64,000 bases of DNA from Acidobacteriota bacterium (GTDB lineage: Bacteria; Acidobacteriota; UBA6911; JACOSC01), in assembly GCA_016179055.1 (NCBI GenBank), contig JACOSC010000025.1:1-64000 (forward strand), read 5' to 3'. The notes under the pieces were generated by a model. The model worked only from the letters and a program-made list of their open reading frames with translations, was not told the DNA's origin and did not search any database. Positions 19,213 to 29,059 of the stretch are shown here, piece after piece. The position numbers and the translations under genes were made by a program. Position 1 is the stretch's first letter, and each line of letters opens with the position of its first letter.

Positions 19213-20352
19213 CTAACCGGCTCGAAAGCGCAGAATCGTCCGCGCCGCTCGCTCAGCATCACCCAAAGATAGTTCCGGCCAGAGCGGCAGGGAAAGCACT
19301 TCATCGGCCGCGCGCTCGGCGTGCGGCAGGTCGCCGCGCCGATACCCTAAATGTGCATAGGCTTCTTGCAGATGGGCCGGGATGCGGTAGTGGATCTGCG
19401 TGTCGATCCCTTCAGCGGCGAGAAAGTCCCGCAGCGCGTCGCGCGCGGCCGTCCGTACAACGTAAAGGTGATTGACGCTCCGGCCATAGGGCATTTCTGT
19501 CGGCGACGACACGATACGGCTATCCTTTAACAGTGCGGTATAGAGGGCAGCGCGCTGGCGCCGAGCGGCATTGTCGGAATCGAGATGCCGCAATTTTACA
19601 CGAAGCACCGCCGCCTGAATCTCATCCAGTCGGCTGTTGAGCCCAACAATAGGGTGATGATAGTAGTCACTGCGGCCGCCATTGCGCAGCAAACGCGCCC
19701 GCTCGGCGACGGCAGCGTCGTTGACGGTAACCATACCGCCGTCGCCAAACGCTCCCAGGTTCTTGGTCGGGTAAAAACTGAACGCGGCCGCGTCGCCAAT
19801 GCTGCCGACGCGCCGATCTCCGTATGTAGCGCCATGCGCCTGCGCGCAGTCCTCAACCAGCTTAAGCCGACGAGCGCGGGTTAGCTCCAGCAACGGGGTA
19901 AGGTCGGCCGCCTGACCATACAGATGCACGGGTAATACGGCTCTAGTGCGCGGAGTGATCTTTGCGGCCACGGCTTCAGGGTCTATATTAAAGGAGGTTG
20001 GGTTGATGTCGGCGAAAACCGGCGTGGCGCCCGTGGCGCTGATGCCCAGCACCGTGAACAGGGCCGTGTGCGGGCTCGTGATAACTTCATCACCATGACC
20101 CACTCCCACGGACTGCAAGGCGATCTGGATGGCCTCGGTGCCATTGCCGCAGCCGATGGCATGCGCCACCCCAATATAGGCCGCAAATTCCTGTTCAAAC
20201 TGTTCGCCCTCCTGGCCTAATATGAACCAAGAACGCTCCAATACCCCGGCTATGGCCGAATCGAATTCTGCCTTATGACGCACATATTGCTCTTGAGTGC
20301 TGCTCTGCGGGATACGCGCCGAGTTATTTGTCTGCAAGATTCTTCTCCTCAT
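19213..20352 (-). CDS. DegT/DnrJ/EryC1/StrS aminotransferase
   Basis: GNGTEAIQIALQSVGVGHGDEVITSPHT, VEDCAQAHGA, FYPTKNLGAFGDGG. Start near 20352, overlapping the epimerase end. Confidence 0.9.
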   Translation of the reverse strand: MRRRILQTNNSARIPQSSTQEQYVRHKAEFDSAIAGVLERSWFILGQEGEQFEQEFAAYIGVAHAIGCGNGTEAIQIALQSVGVGHGDEVITSPHTALFTVLGISATGATPVFADINPTSFNIDPEAVAAKITPRTRAVLPVHLYGQAADLTPLLELTRARRLKLVEDCAQAHGATYGDRRVGSIGDAAAFSFYPTKNLGAFGDGGMVTVNDAAVAERARLLRNGGRSDYYHHPIVGLNSRLDEIQAAVLRVKLRHLDSDNAARRQRAALYTALLKDSRIVSSPTEMPYGRSVNHLYVVRTAARDALRDFLAAEGIDTQIHYRIPAHLQEAYAHLGYRRGDLPHAERAADEVLSLPLWPELSLGDAERAARTILRFRAG

Positions 20353-21355
20353 TCCAATAGTGAGCATGGTGCTCGCGGTAGTAAGCGACCATACGTGTGA
20401 GGCCTTCGCGGAGAGGCACGCGCGGCTGCCAACTGAGTTCCTTACTGATCTTGCCATAGTTGCCGTAATAAGCGCCAATGTCAATCCGCTTGCGGTCGTC
20501 GGGCCATGGATGCAAAATATAACCACCGGGACTTTGTGTAATCTCGACCAGCAACTCGACAAATTGCCGCAGGGTCACCGGGTCATTTCCCAGGTTATAG
20601 ATTTGGCCATTGGCGACATCGCCGGCGCCAACCATCAGGAAAGCCTCGACCACATCATCGACGTAATTCAAGTCGCGAATCTGCTCCCCGTCCCCCCACA
20701 GCGGAATGGGACGCCCCTCGATAGCCAGGCGGACAAACCAACTGATGAAACCCATGCGCTCATCTTTCATCCACTGTCGCGGGCCATAAGTGTTGGTCAG
20801 GCGCAGTGACGTCGCGCGCAAGCCATACACATTGTTGTAAAGAATGTGATACCATTCGCCTGCCATCTTGTTGATGCCGTTCACATCTGTGGGATGCATC
20901 AGATGTCGCTCATCGACCGGCAAATAATCGGCTTTGCCATATTGTTGTCGAGTTCCGGCAAATATGATCTTAACGCCGGGATTATAGTGACGGCAGGCTT
21001 CCAAAATTACTACCTGGCTGCGGCAATTGATTTCCAGGTCCGTATAGGGATCAATCATGCTGTCGCGATGGCTAACTTGTCCCGCCAAATTAAAAATGAT
21101 GTCCTGCCCCTGCACAAGATAGTTCATCGTAGGGGCCGTACGAATATCGGCGACATTAACGCGGACGCGCGCGGAGTAGCCATCGAGGTTCAGATTAAAA
21201 AGATTGCCGCCATAAACCGGAATTAATGAGTCTACTACCAGCACATCGGCGCCCAGATCGGCCAACCGCCGGGCGAGGTTACTGCCGATAAAACCTAGAC
21301 CACCGGTGACCATCACGCGGCGCCCCCGGTAAGCTTCCCTATAGTCTACTTCCAT
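20324..21355 (-). CDS. NAD-dependent epimerase/dehydratase (extended SDR)
   Basis: VTGGLGFIGSNLARRL; active-site-like YGKADY region; NLGNDPVTLRQFVELL. ATG at 21355; the longer ORF reads through a repeat. Confidence 0.9.
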   Translation of the reverse strand: MEVDYREAYRGRRVMVTGGLGFIGSNLARRLADLGADVLVVDSLIPVYGGNLFNLNLDGYSARVRVNVADIRTAPTMNYLVQGQDIIFNLAGQVSHRDSMIDPYTDLEINCRSQVVILEACRHYNPGVKIIFAGTRQQYGKADYLPVDERHLMHPTDVNGINKMAGEWYHILYNNVYGLRATSLRLTNTYGPRQWMKDERMGFISWFVRLAIEGRPIPLWGDGEQIRDLNYVDDVVEAFLMVGAGDVANGQIYNLGNDPVTLRQFVELLVEITQSPGGYILHPWPDDRKRIDIGAYYGNYGKISKELSWQPRVPLREGLTRMVAYYREHHAHYWNEEKNLADK

Positions 21356-21386
21356 GAGCTGTCCCAAATAATCTCCTCTAAAAAAA

Positions 21387-21473
21387 CCTGGGAGCGCCCC
21401 GACTACCGTCGGGGCGAATCCCTTAGCGAATTGCGTCCACCCTTGCCCCGATGGTAGTCGGGGCGCTCCCAGG
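21387..21473. repeat. Palindromic REP-like repeat, copy 1
   Basis: cctgggagcgccccgactaccgtcggggc ... gccccgatggtagtcggggcgctcccagg. Confidence 0.8.
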
Positions 21474-21728
21474 CGCGTCGTTGCTATATTCATTCGTCGG
21501 GGTACCCCTCACAGGGGCATGAACAACTCCTCTGAATACAGCACCGGTTGCGGTAGCGACCGAGTGCGCCCCAGCCTATCCGCCTCGGCCATCCGCCCGC
21601 TACCGCAGGCGGTTCTGTTTTTCAATCGTCGTGGCGCCCCAAAGGGGTATGAACAACTCCTTAGTTAACGCTGATCCGAAAAACTGACACTACAGAAGCC
21701 GCTCACGGCGGTTAGGAGCCTCTTCATA

Positions 21729-21861
21729 CCTGAATTTTGCACGAGAATCACCAGGATCGTCTGGAAACAAGGCTTCAGCGTTGTTTTACGCTGATTAGCT
21801 GAGAACGCACAGTCATCGCTAAGTTACCCTCCGTGGTGATGATCGTCCGTGCAAAAATTTT
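21729..21861. repeat. Dispersed repeat, copy 1 (inverted match at 48474-48612)
   Basis: cctgaattttgcacga plus gcacagtcatcgctaagttaccctccgtggtgatgatcgtccgtgcaaaaattttt. Confidence 0.82.
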
Positions 21862-22161
21862 TTCTAAACCGATAAGATGACTGGAAGCCCACGCCTTTAG
21901 GATTTCAATGTGTAGACCGCTCACTAAGGAGAAGCGTTACGAGCATACCCCCAAAGACAACCCACCCTCACATAATCCGAAAGAGAATTGCGCCGGGCGA
22001 GTGACTCTGATGGCGCATGGTAAGAAATGGTGCCCTGAGCAAATCGGCTAAACATAAAGACTTTCTATTCCCAAAAGCTCAATTATATTAATTAATCCAC
22101 TTTACGTCAATGAAAAATTAAGCCGTGACCAATTAAGCCGGAAAATCCAAGGTGGGCGCGC

Positions 22162-22920
22162 TCAGGGACTATTAATACCAAATGGTTTTTTAAAAGTGCC
22201 CACGACGGATAATCCAAACGGGAAGTGAATACGCTTCAACAATAAGTTTTCCACTCGCATGATGCTTAATAGGAGTTTGTTAACCAGGGGATGCGCAGGT
22301 TGTATCCCCGAGGTAGGCGCCTGTTGAAAGTGTTCCATTACTCTTTGCAGCACGGCCAAGGGAAAAAGCATGGCGAGCCGGTATCCTATTCTTAAGCGGA
22401 CGAATCCAGCCTGCTCAGCCAGCTCTTCGAGTTCCGGGCAAGTAAAGCGGTGCTTGGTGTGGACAATAGCGTCGTGACCTGAACGCAACCATTCGTACGC
22501 CGCCAATTGGATAACGAGTAGGCCGCCGGGCTTGAGGACTCGAAAAAGTTCAGCCATGGCCTGGGCATGAAGGGCCTTCTCAATCAAGTAGACCACATCT
22601 ATCGAGATCACTACATCAAAACAGCTATTCCCATAGGGAATGTTGAGTATGGATCCTTGCTTAGTAAAAGTGAGGCCGCGCAACCAACAAAACTTAATAG
22701 CTTCGGTGGAGTAATCAAAACCGCTCAGCGACAACCCTTCGAGGTCTTGTAGTTGTAAGAGCAATCCACCGGTTCCACAGCCCGCATCACAAACCCGCAA
22801 TTCTTTAGAGCTGCGCTTTTGATAGTCAAGAATAATTTGTTTGACATACTCATGAAGAGAAACGTACCACCAGTGTGCTCGTTCATTTTCATAAATATTC
22901 TTATATTCGCTTATTTCCAT
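22162..22920 (-). CDS. Class I SAM-dependent methyltransferase
   Basis: RVCDAGCGTGGLLLQL, FDVVISIDVVYLIE, VLKPGGLLVIQL. Confidence 0.88.
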   Translation of the reverse strand: MEISEYKNIYENERAHWWYVSLHEYVKQIILDYQKRSSKELRVCDAGCGTGGLLLQLQDLEGLSLSGFDYSTEAIKFCWLRGLTFTKQGSILNIPYGNSCFDVVISIDVVYLIEKALHAQAMAELFRVLKPGGLLVIQLAAYEWLRSGHDAIVHTKHRFTCPELEELAEQAGFVRLRIGYRLAMLFPLAVLQRVMEHFQQAPTSGIQPAHPLVNKLLLSIMRVENLLLKRIHFPFGLSVVGTFKKPFGINSP

Positions 22921-23887
22921 CAGACCTATAAACTTCCTTCACAATATACAACGGTGTGCCATTTTGGGTAAAAAAAATGCGGCCAAGATACTCGCCAATC
23001 ATTCCCAGCGAGGTCAGTTGCACCCCGGAAAATATGATAAACAAAATCATCAATGATGCGTAACCGGCGGGCACGTTCGGGTATCGGAGCCTTTCGATGA
23101 CGGTAACCATACCAAAAACTAAACCGATCCCCGTAACCATCAAACCCAGCACAATCGAGAGACGCAAAGGCAGAATCGAAAAATTAGTGAACATATTGAG
23201 CCAGAGCCGGATCAAACGGTGAATGTTGTAGTTGGACTTCCCTTCCATCCGCCAGTTATGTCGAACCTTGACTTTGCCATAGCTCCGGCTAATGCGAAAG
23301 ATTATTCCATCCAGATAAGGGAAAGGTCCCTGGTATTTGCAAACCTCATTAATAAGAAACCGGCTGAGCACTTTAAAACTGGAAAGATACAGATCGCGAG
23401 GTTTTTTAAGCATGATGGTAGCGACGCGATCATTAAAGCGACTGCCCAAATTTCTAAACAGGCTATGCTTCTTCTTGTCAAAAAAGCTATACACGACATC
23501 GCAGTGGCACTTGAGAGCATGTTCGACCAGTGCAATGATTTCCTCAGGTGGGTTTTGAAAATCATCATCGATGATCCCCGCGTAGTCTCCCGAGGTGTGG
23601 GCTAATCCCGCAAGAACGGCATTATGTTCCCCAAAATTTCTCGACAAATTAACAAAGACCGTTGACTCCGGAAAACGCTTATGCACTCTGATACAGGCCT
23701 CGGCACTGTTATCCTCGCTGCCGTCATTGACCATGACGACCTCAGTTCGATAGTATGGTGAAAGCGCGGCGAAAACGCTTTCCACTAGTGGCTCGATAGA
23801 TTTCTCGCCATTATATACCGGAATCACCACTGATATAAAAAGATTAGAATTTGTTGGAGGGATAATTTCGTGCGTGCCTTGTTTCAT
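22901..23887 (-). CDS. Glycosyltransferase family 2 (polyprenyl-phosphate type, two C-terminal TM helices)
   Basis: SVVIPVYNGEKSIEPLVESV, VNDGSEDNSAEAC, GIIDDDFQNPPEEI; C-terminal TM pair. Confidence 0.9.
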   Translation of the reverse strand: MKQGTHEIIPPTNSNLFISVVIPVYNGEKSIEPLVESVFAALSPYYRTEVVMVNDGSEDNSAEACIRVHKRFPESTVFVNLSRNFGEHNAVLAGLAHTSGDYAGIIDDDFQNPPEEIIALVEHALKCHCDVVYSFFDKKKHSLFRNLGSRFNDRVATIMLKKPRDLYLSSFKVLSRFLINEVCKYQGPFPYLDGIIFRISRSYGKVKVRHNWRMEGKSNYNIHRLIRLWLNMFTNFSILPLRLSIVLGLMVTGIGLVFGMVTVIERLRYPNVPAGYASLMILFIIFSGVQLTSLGMIGEYLGRIFFTQNGTPLYIVKEVYRSDGNKRI

Positions 23888-24201
23888 AGAGCTATGTCAA
23901 CATTGAACGACCCGTATCGGATCGACCGCGGCCCGCCATCTGGCCGATGCCATCGGCTTGTCTAAGTATCCATGGCCATCTGACGCGCATCGTAAAGTCT
24001 CATCAACAATTGAGAACGTTTGTAGTACTCTGCCGGGAATAATAACCCGTTTACGACCCGTATTTTATCAAACTTTCCGCGAAAACACCAATCTGATTTG
24101 TCAAGTTCAGGAATTCCCGGTCGGCGGGCAAGCGGTATAATCGTTGAGTTTCCTTTCACGTCACCAGAACATGGGTTGTCCTCGCTATTGTCTCGAAAAA
24201 A

Positions 24202-25437
24202 TTAGACGCACGTTCGGTAATGCCGTATAACCTTATGGACGGCCTTAACCACGTCCCTCGCATCTTCTATGGTCAAGCGGGGCGACATCGGAAGTGAAAG
24301 AATCTGCTCTCCGGTTCGATACGCCACCGGGTAGTCTTCCGGTTTATATCCGTACTTGTCCCGATAAAAAGGGTTCGTATGCAAGGAGCGATAGTGCAGG
24401 GAGACTCCAATATTTTCTGCCATCAGGGCCTCAAGAATTTGGTTGCGGCTTACGGAAAACTGGTCCATATCAAATATCAGCACGTAAAGGTGCATGGCAT
24501 GCCGATCGATTTCATCGTTCGGGTGCGGTTGCGTCCGCAGATAATCCACCGTGGAAAAAGCCTCGTCATAGACTTTCGCGGCCTCATAGCGACGAACCAA
24601 GAGTGACTCTTGTTTGCGCAGTTGGTGCAAGCCCAGAGAGGCTTGTATGTCCGTCATGTTGTATTTATAGCCGGCATAGACAACTTCCGCCGGCACGTAA
24701 CGCCGTGATGTGAAGCGCTGCCACGCGTCGCGTCCCAAACCGTGCAAACGGTACACCAGCAACTTGTCCGCCAGGCCGGCGTCATCCGTCGTAATCATCC
24801 CACCCTCGCCGGTCGTCAGATTCTTATTGGCATAAAAACTGAAGCTCGTCAGCGGGCTGATCGACCCTACCATACGTCCCTTGTATTTGGTCGAAATCGC
24901 GTGGGCCGCATCCTCGATGACCGTCAGGCCATGCTTATTGCAGATCTGATGAATCTCGTCCATATCGCAGGCTAACCCACCATAATGTACCGCGATGATG
25001 CCGCGCGTTCTCGGGGTAATTGCGGCTTCTATGGCGGCGGGGCTCATGTTGAGCGTGCTGGGATCAATATCGACAAAAACCGGACGAGCATTAACATGTT
25101 CGATAACATTGGCAGAGGCGCAAAAAGTCAGCGGAGTCACGATGACTTCATCGCCGGCGCCAATTCCGCTCACGACAAGGCTCAAGTGTAGCCCGGCGGT
25201 ACACGAGTTTACTGAGATGGCGTACTTGGCCCCGACGTACTTGGCGAACTCTTCTTCAAATCTCATGGTCTTCGGACCAGTGCTGAGCCAACCGGACTTA
25301 AGCGTGTCGACCACTTCATCAATCTCATCGCCGTCAATGCTCGGTGGCGCCAATGACAGGAACGACTCGCGCACCGGATTTCCGCCTTCGATCGCTAACA
25401 AATCAGTGTTTTCAAAAGGCATCTTTAGCCTATCCAT
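24202..25437 (-). CDS. DegT/DnrJ/EryC1/StrS aminotransferase
   Basis: VNSCTAGLHLSLVVSGIGAGDEVIVTPLTFCASANVI, VIEDAAHAI, SFYANKNLTTGEGG. ATG at 25437. Confidence 0.92.
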   Translation of the reverse strand: MDRLKMPFENTDLLAIEGGNPVRESFLSLAPPSIDGDEIDEVVDTLKSGWLSTGPKTMRFEEEFAKYVGAKYAISVNSCTAGLHLSLVVSGIGAGDEVIVTPLTFCASANVIEHVNARPVFVDIDPSTLNMSPAAIEAAITPRTRGIIAVHYGGLACDMDEIHQICNKHGLTVIEDAAHAISTKYKGRMVGSISPLTSFSFYANKNLTTGEGGMITTDDAGLADKLLVYRLHGLGRDAWQRFTSRRYVPAEVVYAGYKYNMTDIQASLGLHQLRKQESLLVRRYEAAKVYDEAFSTVDYLRTQPHPNDEIDRHAMHLYVLIFDMDQFSVSRNQILEALMAENIGVSLHYRSLHTNPFYRDKYGYKPEDYPVAYRTGEQILSLPMSPRLTIEDARDVVKAVHKVIRHYRTCV

Positions 25438-25720
25438 AGCTTTTTCTCCAAATTCTCGGATCTCGTAGCGGCATGGATAGCTCGTAGACCGCCTGTGTGC
25501 CTCTTGCCCAACGTAATAATCCAATAACGCGTTGGTTGATCGGCTTTAGGGCGAGCTAAGGCTGGACCTATGAACGTCCTACGCGGTAAACCAGTACACC
25601 AAACTCATGTTCCTAGGGCCTCATGTAGAAGGCTCTCTCCACGCTTACCTTACTTAGCCGCGACTCTGACAACGCATTCCGAAATCTTATTTCGCGGCCT
25701 ATCGGCGCGACCAACCTCCA

Positions 25721-26323
25721 TTATAGTCGGTCCAGGTCCCCTTTCAAGACCGCCACTATCTCTACGTCCCCTTCGATCAGCGTAATCAGGCGATCTTTGT
25801 AATTCTCCAGAAATGCCTTGAACGACGCCGGAGTAAATCGGTGCGGCTTCATGCCATCGCCAGGATCATTAAGCAAGTAGGCCAGTTTACGTATGAACCA
25901 GCATGATGACTCCGTGTTGTTGCGAACGGGTTCCACGAGAATAAATCGCTTGGAATACGCCAGAATTTTGTCGATCAAGGCCTTGTGAGCTGGAATAAAT
26001 TGGTAAAGGCTGGCCATCATTAAGCTGAAGTCGGCCGGCACAGGCTCGTCTACACAAATATTCATAACTTGGCACGGAACGCCGCGTTGGTCGCGCAGCC
26101 GCGCAATGAACTGTTCATTAAAATCCAAGCCCAGGTACGCAACATCCCGGTGTTTTAAATGCGACGTGTATATCTCGGCGTCTCCACAACAATAGTCGAC
26201 GACTCGAACGTGGTCGGGCACGAGTGCTGCCACCGTCGTATAGCGTTTCCGATATTTACTCCGGTACGAAAGCAGCAGACCGAGCTTATATAAGAGGAGG
26301 GAGCGATAAATAATGGATGGCAT
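25721..26323 (-). CDS. SAM-dependent methyltransferase
   Basis: VRVVDYCCGDAEIYTSHLKHRDVAYLGLDFNEQFIARL; abuts the upstream GT2. Confidence 0.75.
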   Translation of the reverse strand: MPSIIYRSLLLYKLGLLLSYRSKYRKRYTTVAALVPDHVRVVDYCCGDAEIYTSHLKHRDVAYLGLDFNEQFIARLRDQRGVPCQVMNICVDEPVPADFSLMMASLYQFIPAHKALIDKILAYSKRFILVEPVRNNTESSCWFIRKLAYLLNDPGDGMKPHRFTPASFKAFLENYKDRLITLIEGDVEIVAVLKGDLDRL

Positions 26324-26324
26324 T

Positions 26325-27065
26325 TTAGACCACACCTCCTGCGGTGCGACGGCCGACTTTCTCCTTTCTCTTGTAAGCATAAAGGGCCCTGGAAAAGTTT
26401 ACGACGTCTCTGACAACGCGCATACTGCTGCGTTTGTCATTACGACGGGTTACTACTACAGGCGCCTGGACCACGCGTTGTGAATGCCTAATCGCTTCGG
26501 CGACTACTTCCGTATCCCAAAACCATCGTTTATCGCGCACTTCACCAAGAAATTCCAACACCGCTGACCGCCGAAAGAGCTTGGCGCCGGTCTCCGTGTC
26601 CAGGGATCCCAGATCAAGCGCCCACGATGTTATTCGACGGACAACTAAACTGCCAAAGTTGCGTATGAGGTTCCTGAGGTTGAGATTCCAGCGATAGCAG
26701 CGATCCGCGATAACCATGTCGGCGCCGGGTTCGAATACCGTCGCAGTATAATACAGCACGAGCAGAGTATACGCCGGAATTTCCAAGTCTGAGTCAATGA
26801 AGCAGACGTAATCCTTGGACGCGGTCCGTATACCTTTCGTCACTGCCGCTCCGCGGCCCTCGTTTTGTGAGGATAAAATCAGCCGGACGCGCCCTTCCGG
26901 AAAGAACGCCTGCAATGCGCGCTGAACAGCCTCTGAGCTTCCATCATCGACCACAATAAACTCATAGTCTATGCGGGCGGCCTGCATCATCGTCGTCAGC
27001 GCCGTATACGATCCGAAGATGATGGGTACTTCGTTAAAACAAGTCAGAATAATGGATAGGCTCAT
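26325..27065 (-). CDS. Glycosyltransferase family 2
   Basis: MSLSIILTCFNEVPIIFGSYTAL, FIVVDDGSSE, VCFIDSDLEIPA. Confidence 0.88.
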   Translation of the reverse strand: MSLSIILTCFNEVPIIFGSYTALTTMMQAARIDYEFIVVDDGSSEAVQRALQAFFPEGRVRLILSSQNEGRGAAVTKGIRTASKDYVCFIDSDLEIPAYTLLVLYYTATVFEPGADMVIADRCYRWNLNLRNLIRNFGSLVVRRITSWALDLGSLDTETGAKLFRRSAVLEFLGEVRDKRWFWDTEVVAEAIRHSQRVVQAPVVVTRRNDKRSSMRVVRDVVNFSRALYAYKRKEKVGRRTAGGVV

Positions 27066-27191
27066 AGGCTCTCCGAAAGAATCCAACCATCGGCTGATCG
27101 GCCCAGATCGAGGCTTGAATCAGCCATTACGGCTCCGTCAAAAAACTCTAGGGCGAGTCAGTAGGGCACGTTCGCCGTGCGAGAGTTTTTC

Positions 27192-28058
27192 TTAGCGTTC
27201 GGAGACTTTCTCGAAACACGCTAAGAGAAGGTCATACGTATTTAAAAAAATACATTTCCTCTCGAGAAATGCGCCGAGGCCGGAACGGTTTTTTCCAAAT
27301 ACAAAGTAGAGGATGTATTTAAGTATATAGCTAAGCTGAAAATATTTACCTCGATAGGAAAACGAGCACAAGGTGTAGCCATGCTCACGCAACAATCGTA
27401 TTAAGCCGGCTTTTGAAAAATAGGAGAGGTGATATTTATTGTAAAAATGCCAATATTTACCAAGAATGATGGATGGCAGTGTTCCGCACACGGGGATTTC
27501 GATAATGACGTGCCCGCCAATCGGCTGTATATCTGAGATGATCTCTAAGACCGAGCGTGGCTGCGGCACATGTTCCAAGACGTCGCACAACGTAACCACG
27601 TCAAACTGCGATTGGACCTTCGTGGCGAGGCTTTGCAGCGGGAAGTTATAAAAGTGTGAATTTCCTTTCAAGTACCTATCAAAGAGCGGTTTGGAAGGCT
27701 CTAAGCCCACCGCGTCAATTCTGTTTTCTCTTAGGAAGTTGACGAATTTGCCGCTTCCGCACCCGATGTCGAGCAGTTTTTTACCGGAAAGATTAACCTG
27801 TCGGGAGATCCAAGCGAGTAACGAATTGAAATTATGTCTATCGGAAGGATTGGCTTCCAGATAATTGATATAAGCTTCCTCGTAGCTTTCAATATCCGTT
27901 TGGTCATTAAGATTTACCTCGGGCCTTGAAAACCGGAATGTGCAGTGGCGACACTTGTAATATCTAATGGTATCCTTAACGAAAAGGGAGGAAGTGTCCA
28001 CAGAGAGACACAAAGGGCAGCCTGTTTCTGTTGCCAACCTATCCAAAGCCATGAACAC
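27192..28058 (-). CDS. Class I SAM-dependent methyltransferase with N-terminal zinc-ribbon-like CxxC pairs
   Basis: CPLCLSVDTS...YYKCRHCTF; KLLDIGCGSGKFVNFLRE; VTLCDVLEHVPQP. Confidence 0.88.
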   Translation of the reverse strand: MFMALDRLATETGCPLCLSVDTSSLFVKDTIRYYKCRHCTFRFSRPEVNLNDQTDIESYEEAYINYLEANPSDRHNFNSLLAWISRQVNLSGKKLLDIGCGSGKFVNFLRENRIDAVGLEPSKPLFDRYLKGNSHFYNFPLQSLATKVQSQFDVVTLCDVLEHVPQPRSVLEIISDIQPIGGHVIIEIPVCGTLPSIILGKYWHFYNKYHLSYFSKAGLIRLLREHGYTLCSFSYRGKYFQLSYILKYILYFVFGKNRSGLGAFLERKCIFLNTYDLLLACFEKVSER

Positions 28059-28210
28059 TAACTCGATAAGGTTCTCCAGAGCAAAACACGATGGTGGAAT
28101 GTTGCCCCGTAAGCGAACTAACTATATCATACACCGAGGCGCCGGACCAGATCTGCTTTGTCACTTTTACCCTAACCAATCCATCGCTGCTTGAAAAAAA
28201 TAGGAATTCG

Positions 28211-28239
28211 TTGACCGTGGCCGTCGCGTTTGGTATGAT
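28211..28239 (+). promoter_or_regulatory. Putative sigma70-type promoter TTGACC-N17-TATGAT
   Basis: TTGACC 28211-28216, 17-nt spacer, TATGAT 28234-28239; about 85 nt upstream of the next CDS. Confidence 0.55.
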
Positions 28240-28322
28240 CTAGTTCAGGATTTTTGAGAAGGCAGCCGTCGCTTGGTCTTCCTATAAAATTCTTCGCAGA
28301 TTATCAGGCTTGCATGTAGGGA

Positions 28323-29018
28323 ATGCCCATGAGAGATGAAAAATGCACCGACCCACAGATTGGTAAGCTTATCGGAAATTATGAAAACGGCTCGCTCAAA
28401 GGGGACCCGCGCGAGCGCTTTGAAATTCATTTGGTTCATTGCACATTTTGCCTCAATCAGACCCTGCAAAACCAACCCATTATCCGAAATATGCGCTTGA
28501 AGGCGCCTACCCTTATAACTCGAATCCCGCGCGAGCGGCCTAACCCGAAGCCGCTGCTCCCGGAGCGGATGTTCTCACTGAGCGATAGCCGGTCGTGGGC
28601 CGGGCTGGCTCTGATATTTCTTGCGGCCATAGTAGCGATATTTATTTATACGGAGAGAGGACGACGTCTCAGCACCGAGCATGGCGTTGAGAGGGCCAGC
28701 CCGGAGTTCCGCGTGCTCGATCTCAGCCCCAGCGGCCTCATCGACAGCGCGCCAACAGAGTTTCAATGGCGGGACATTCCAAACGCCGGGTACTACCAGG
28801 TTGAGTTATTTGATGAATTCGGAAAATCTCTGTGGCGACAAGAGACCGCGAGGCGCCGGCTATCGCTTCCCGACTCACTCCGTTTGTTGCTGCGCCCAGG
28901 CTATCGTTACACGTGGGAGATTCGCGCCGTAGAGAGCCAAAAATTGCGGCCATTTCACGGGAGCGCTGATTTTATGATTCGCCTCGACTCGCCATCCCAC
29001 CCCACGTCGAGACCGTAG
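28323..29018 (+). CDS. Anti-sigma-factor-like protein: zf-HC2-like N-terminus, TM helix, Fn3-like extracellular domain
   Basis: FEIHLVHCTFCLNQT (HxxxC..C-type), TM AGLALIFLAAIVAIFIY, SAPTEFQWRDIPNAGYYQVELFD. Confidence 0.65.
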   Translation: MPMRDEKCTDPQIGKLIGNYENGSLKGDPRERFEIHLVHCTFCLNQTLQNQPIIRNMRLKAPTLITRIPRERPNPKPLLPERMFSLSDSRSWAGLALIFLAAIVAIFIYTERGRRLSTEHGVERASPEFRVLDLSPSGLIDSAPTEFQWRDIPNAGYYQVELFDEFGKSLWRQETARRRLSLPDSLRLLLRPGYRYTWEIRAVESQKLRPFHGSADFMIRLDSPSHPTSRP

Positions 29019-29059
29019 CTCGGTGCAGCGGCGCACAGACGGAAGGGCATCCCCTATCA

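Noticed and set aside
20353-20562. N-terminal extension of the DegT aminotransferase ORF
   Set aside because: It lies antiphase inside the epimerase gene; the conserved sequence begins near 20352.
21356-21493. N-terminal extension of the epimerase ORF
   Set aside because: It translates the palindromic repeat at 21387-21473; ATG 21355 gives a normal Rossmann N-terminus.
21491-21660. Two CRISPR-like repeats (ttcattcgtcggggtacccctcacaggggcatgaacaactcc and ttcaatcgtcgtggcgccccaaaggggtatgaacaactcc)
   Set aside because: Only two diverged copies with a spacing of about 90 nt, and no cas genes in the window; better explained as a short dispersed palindrome.
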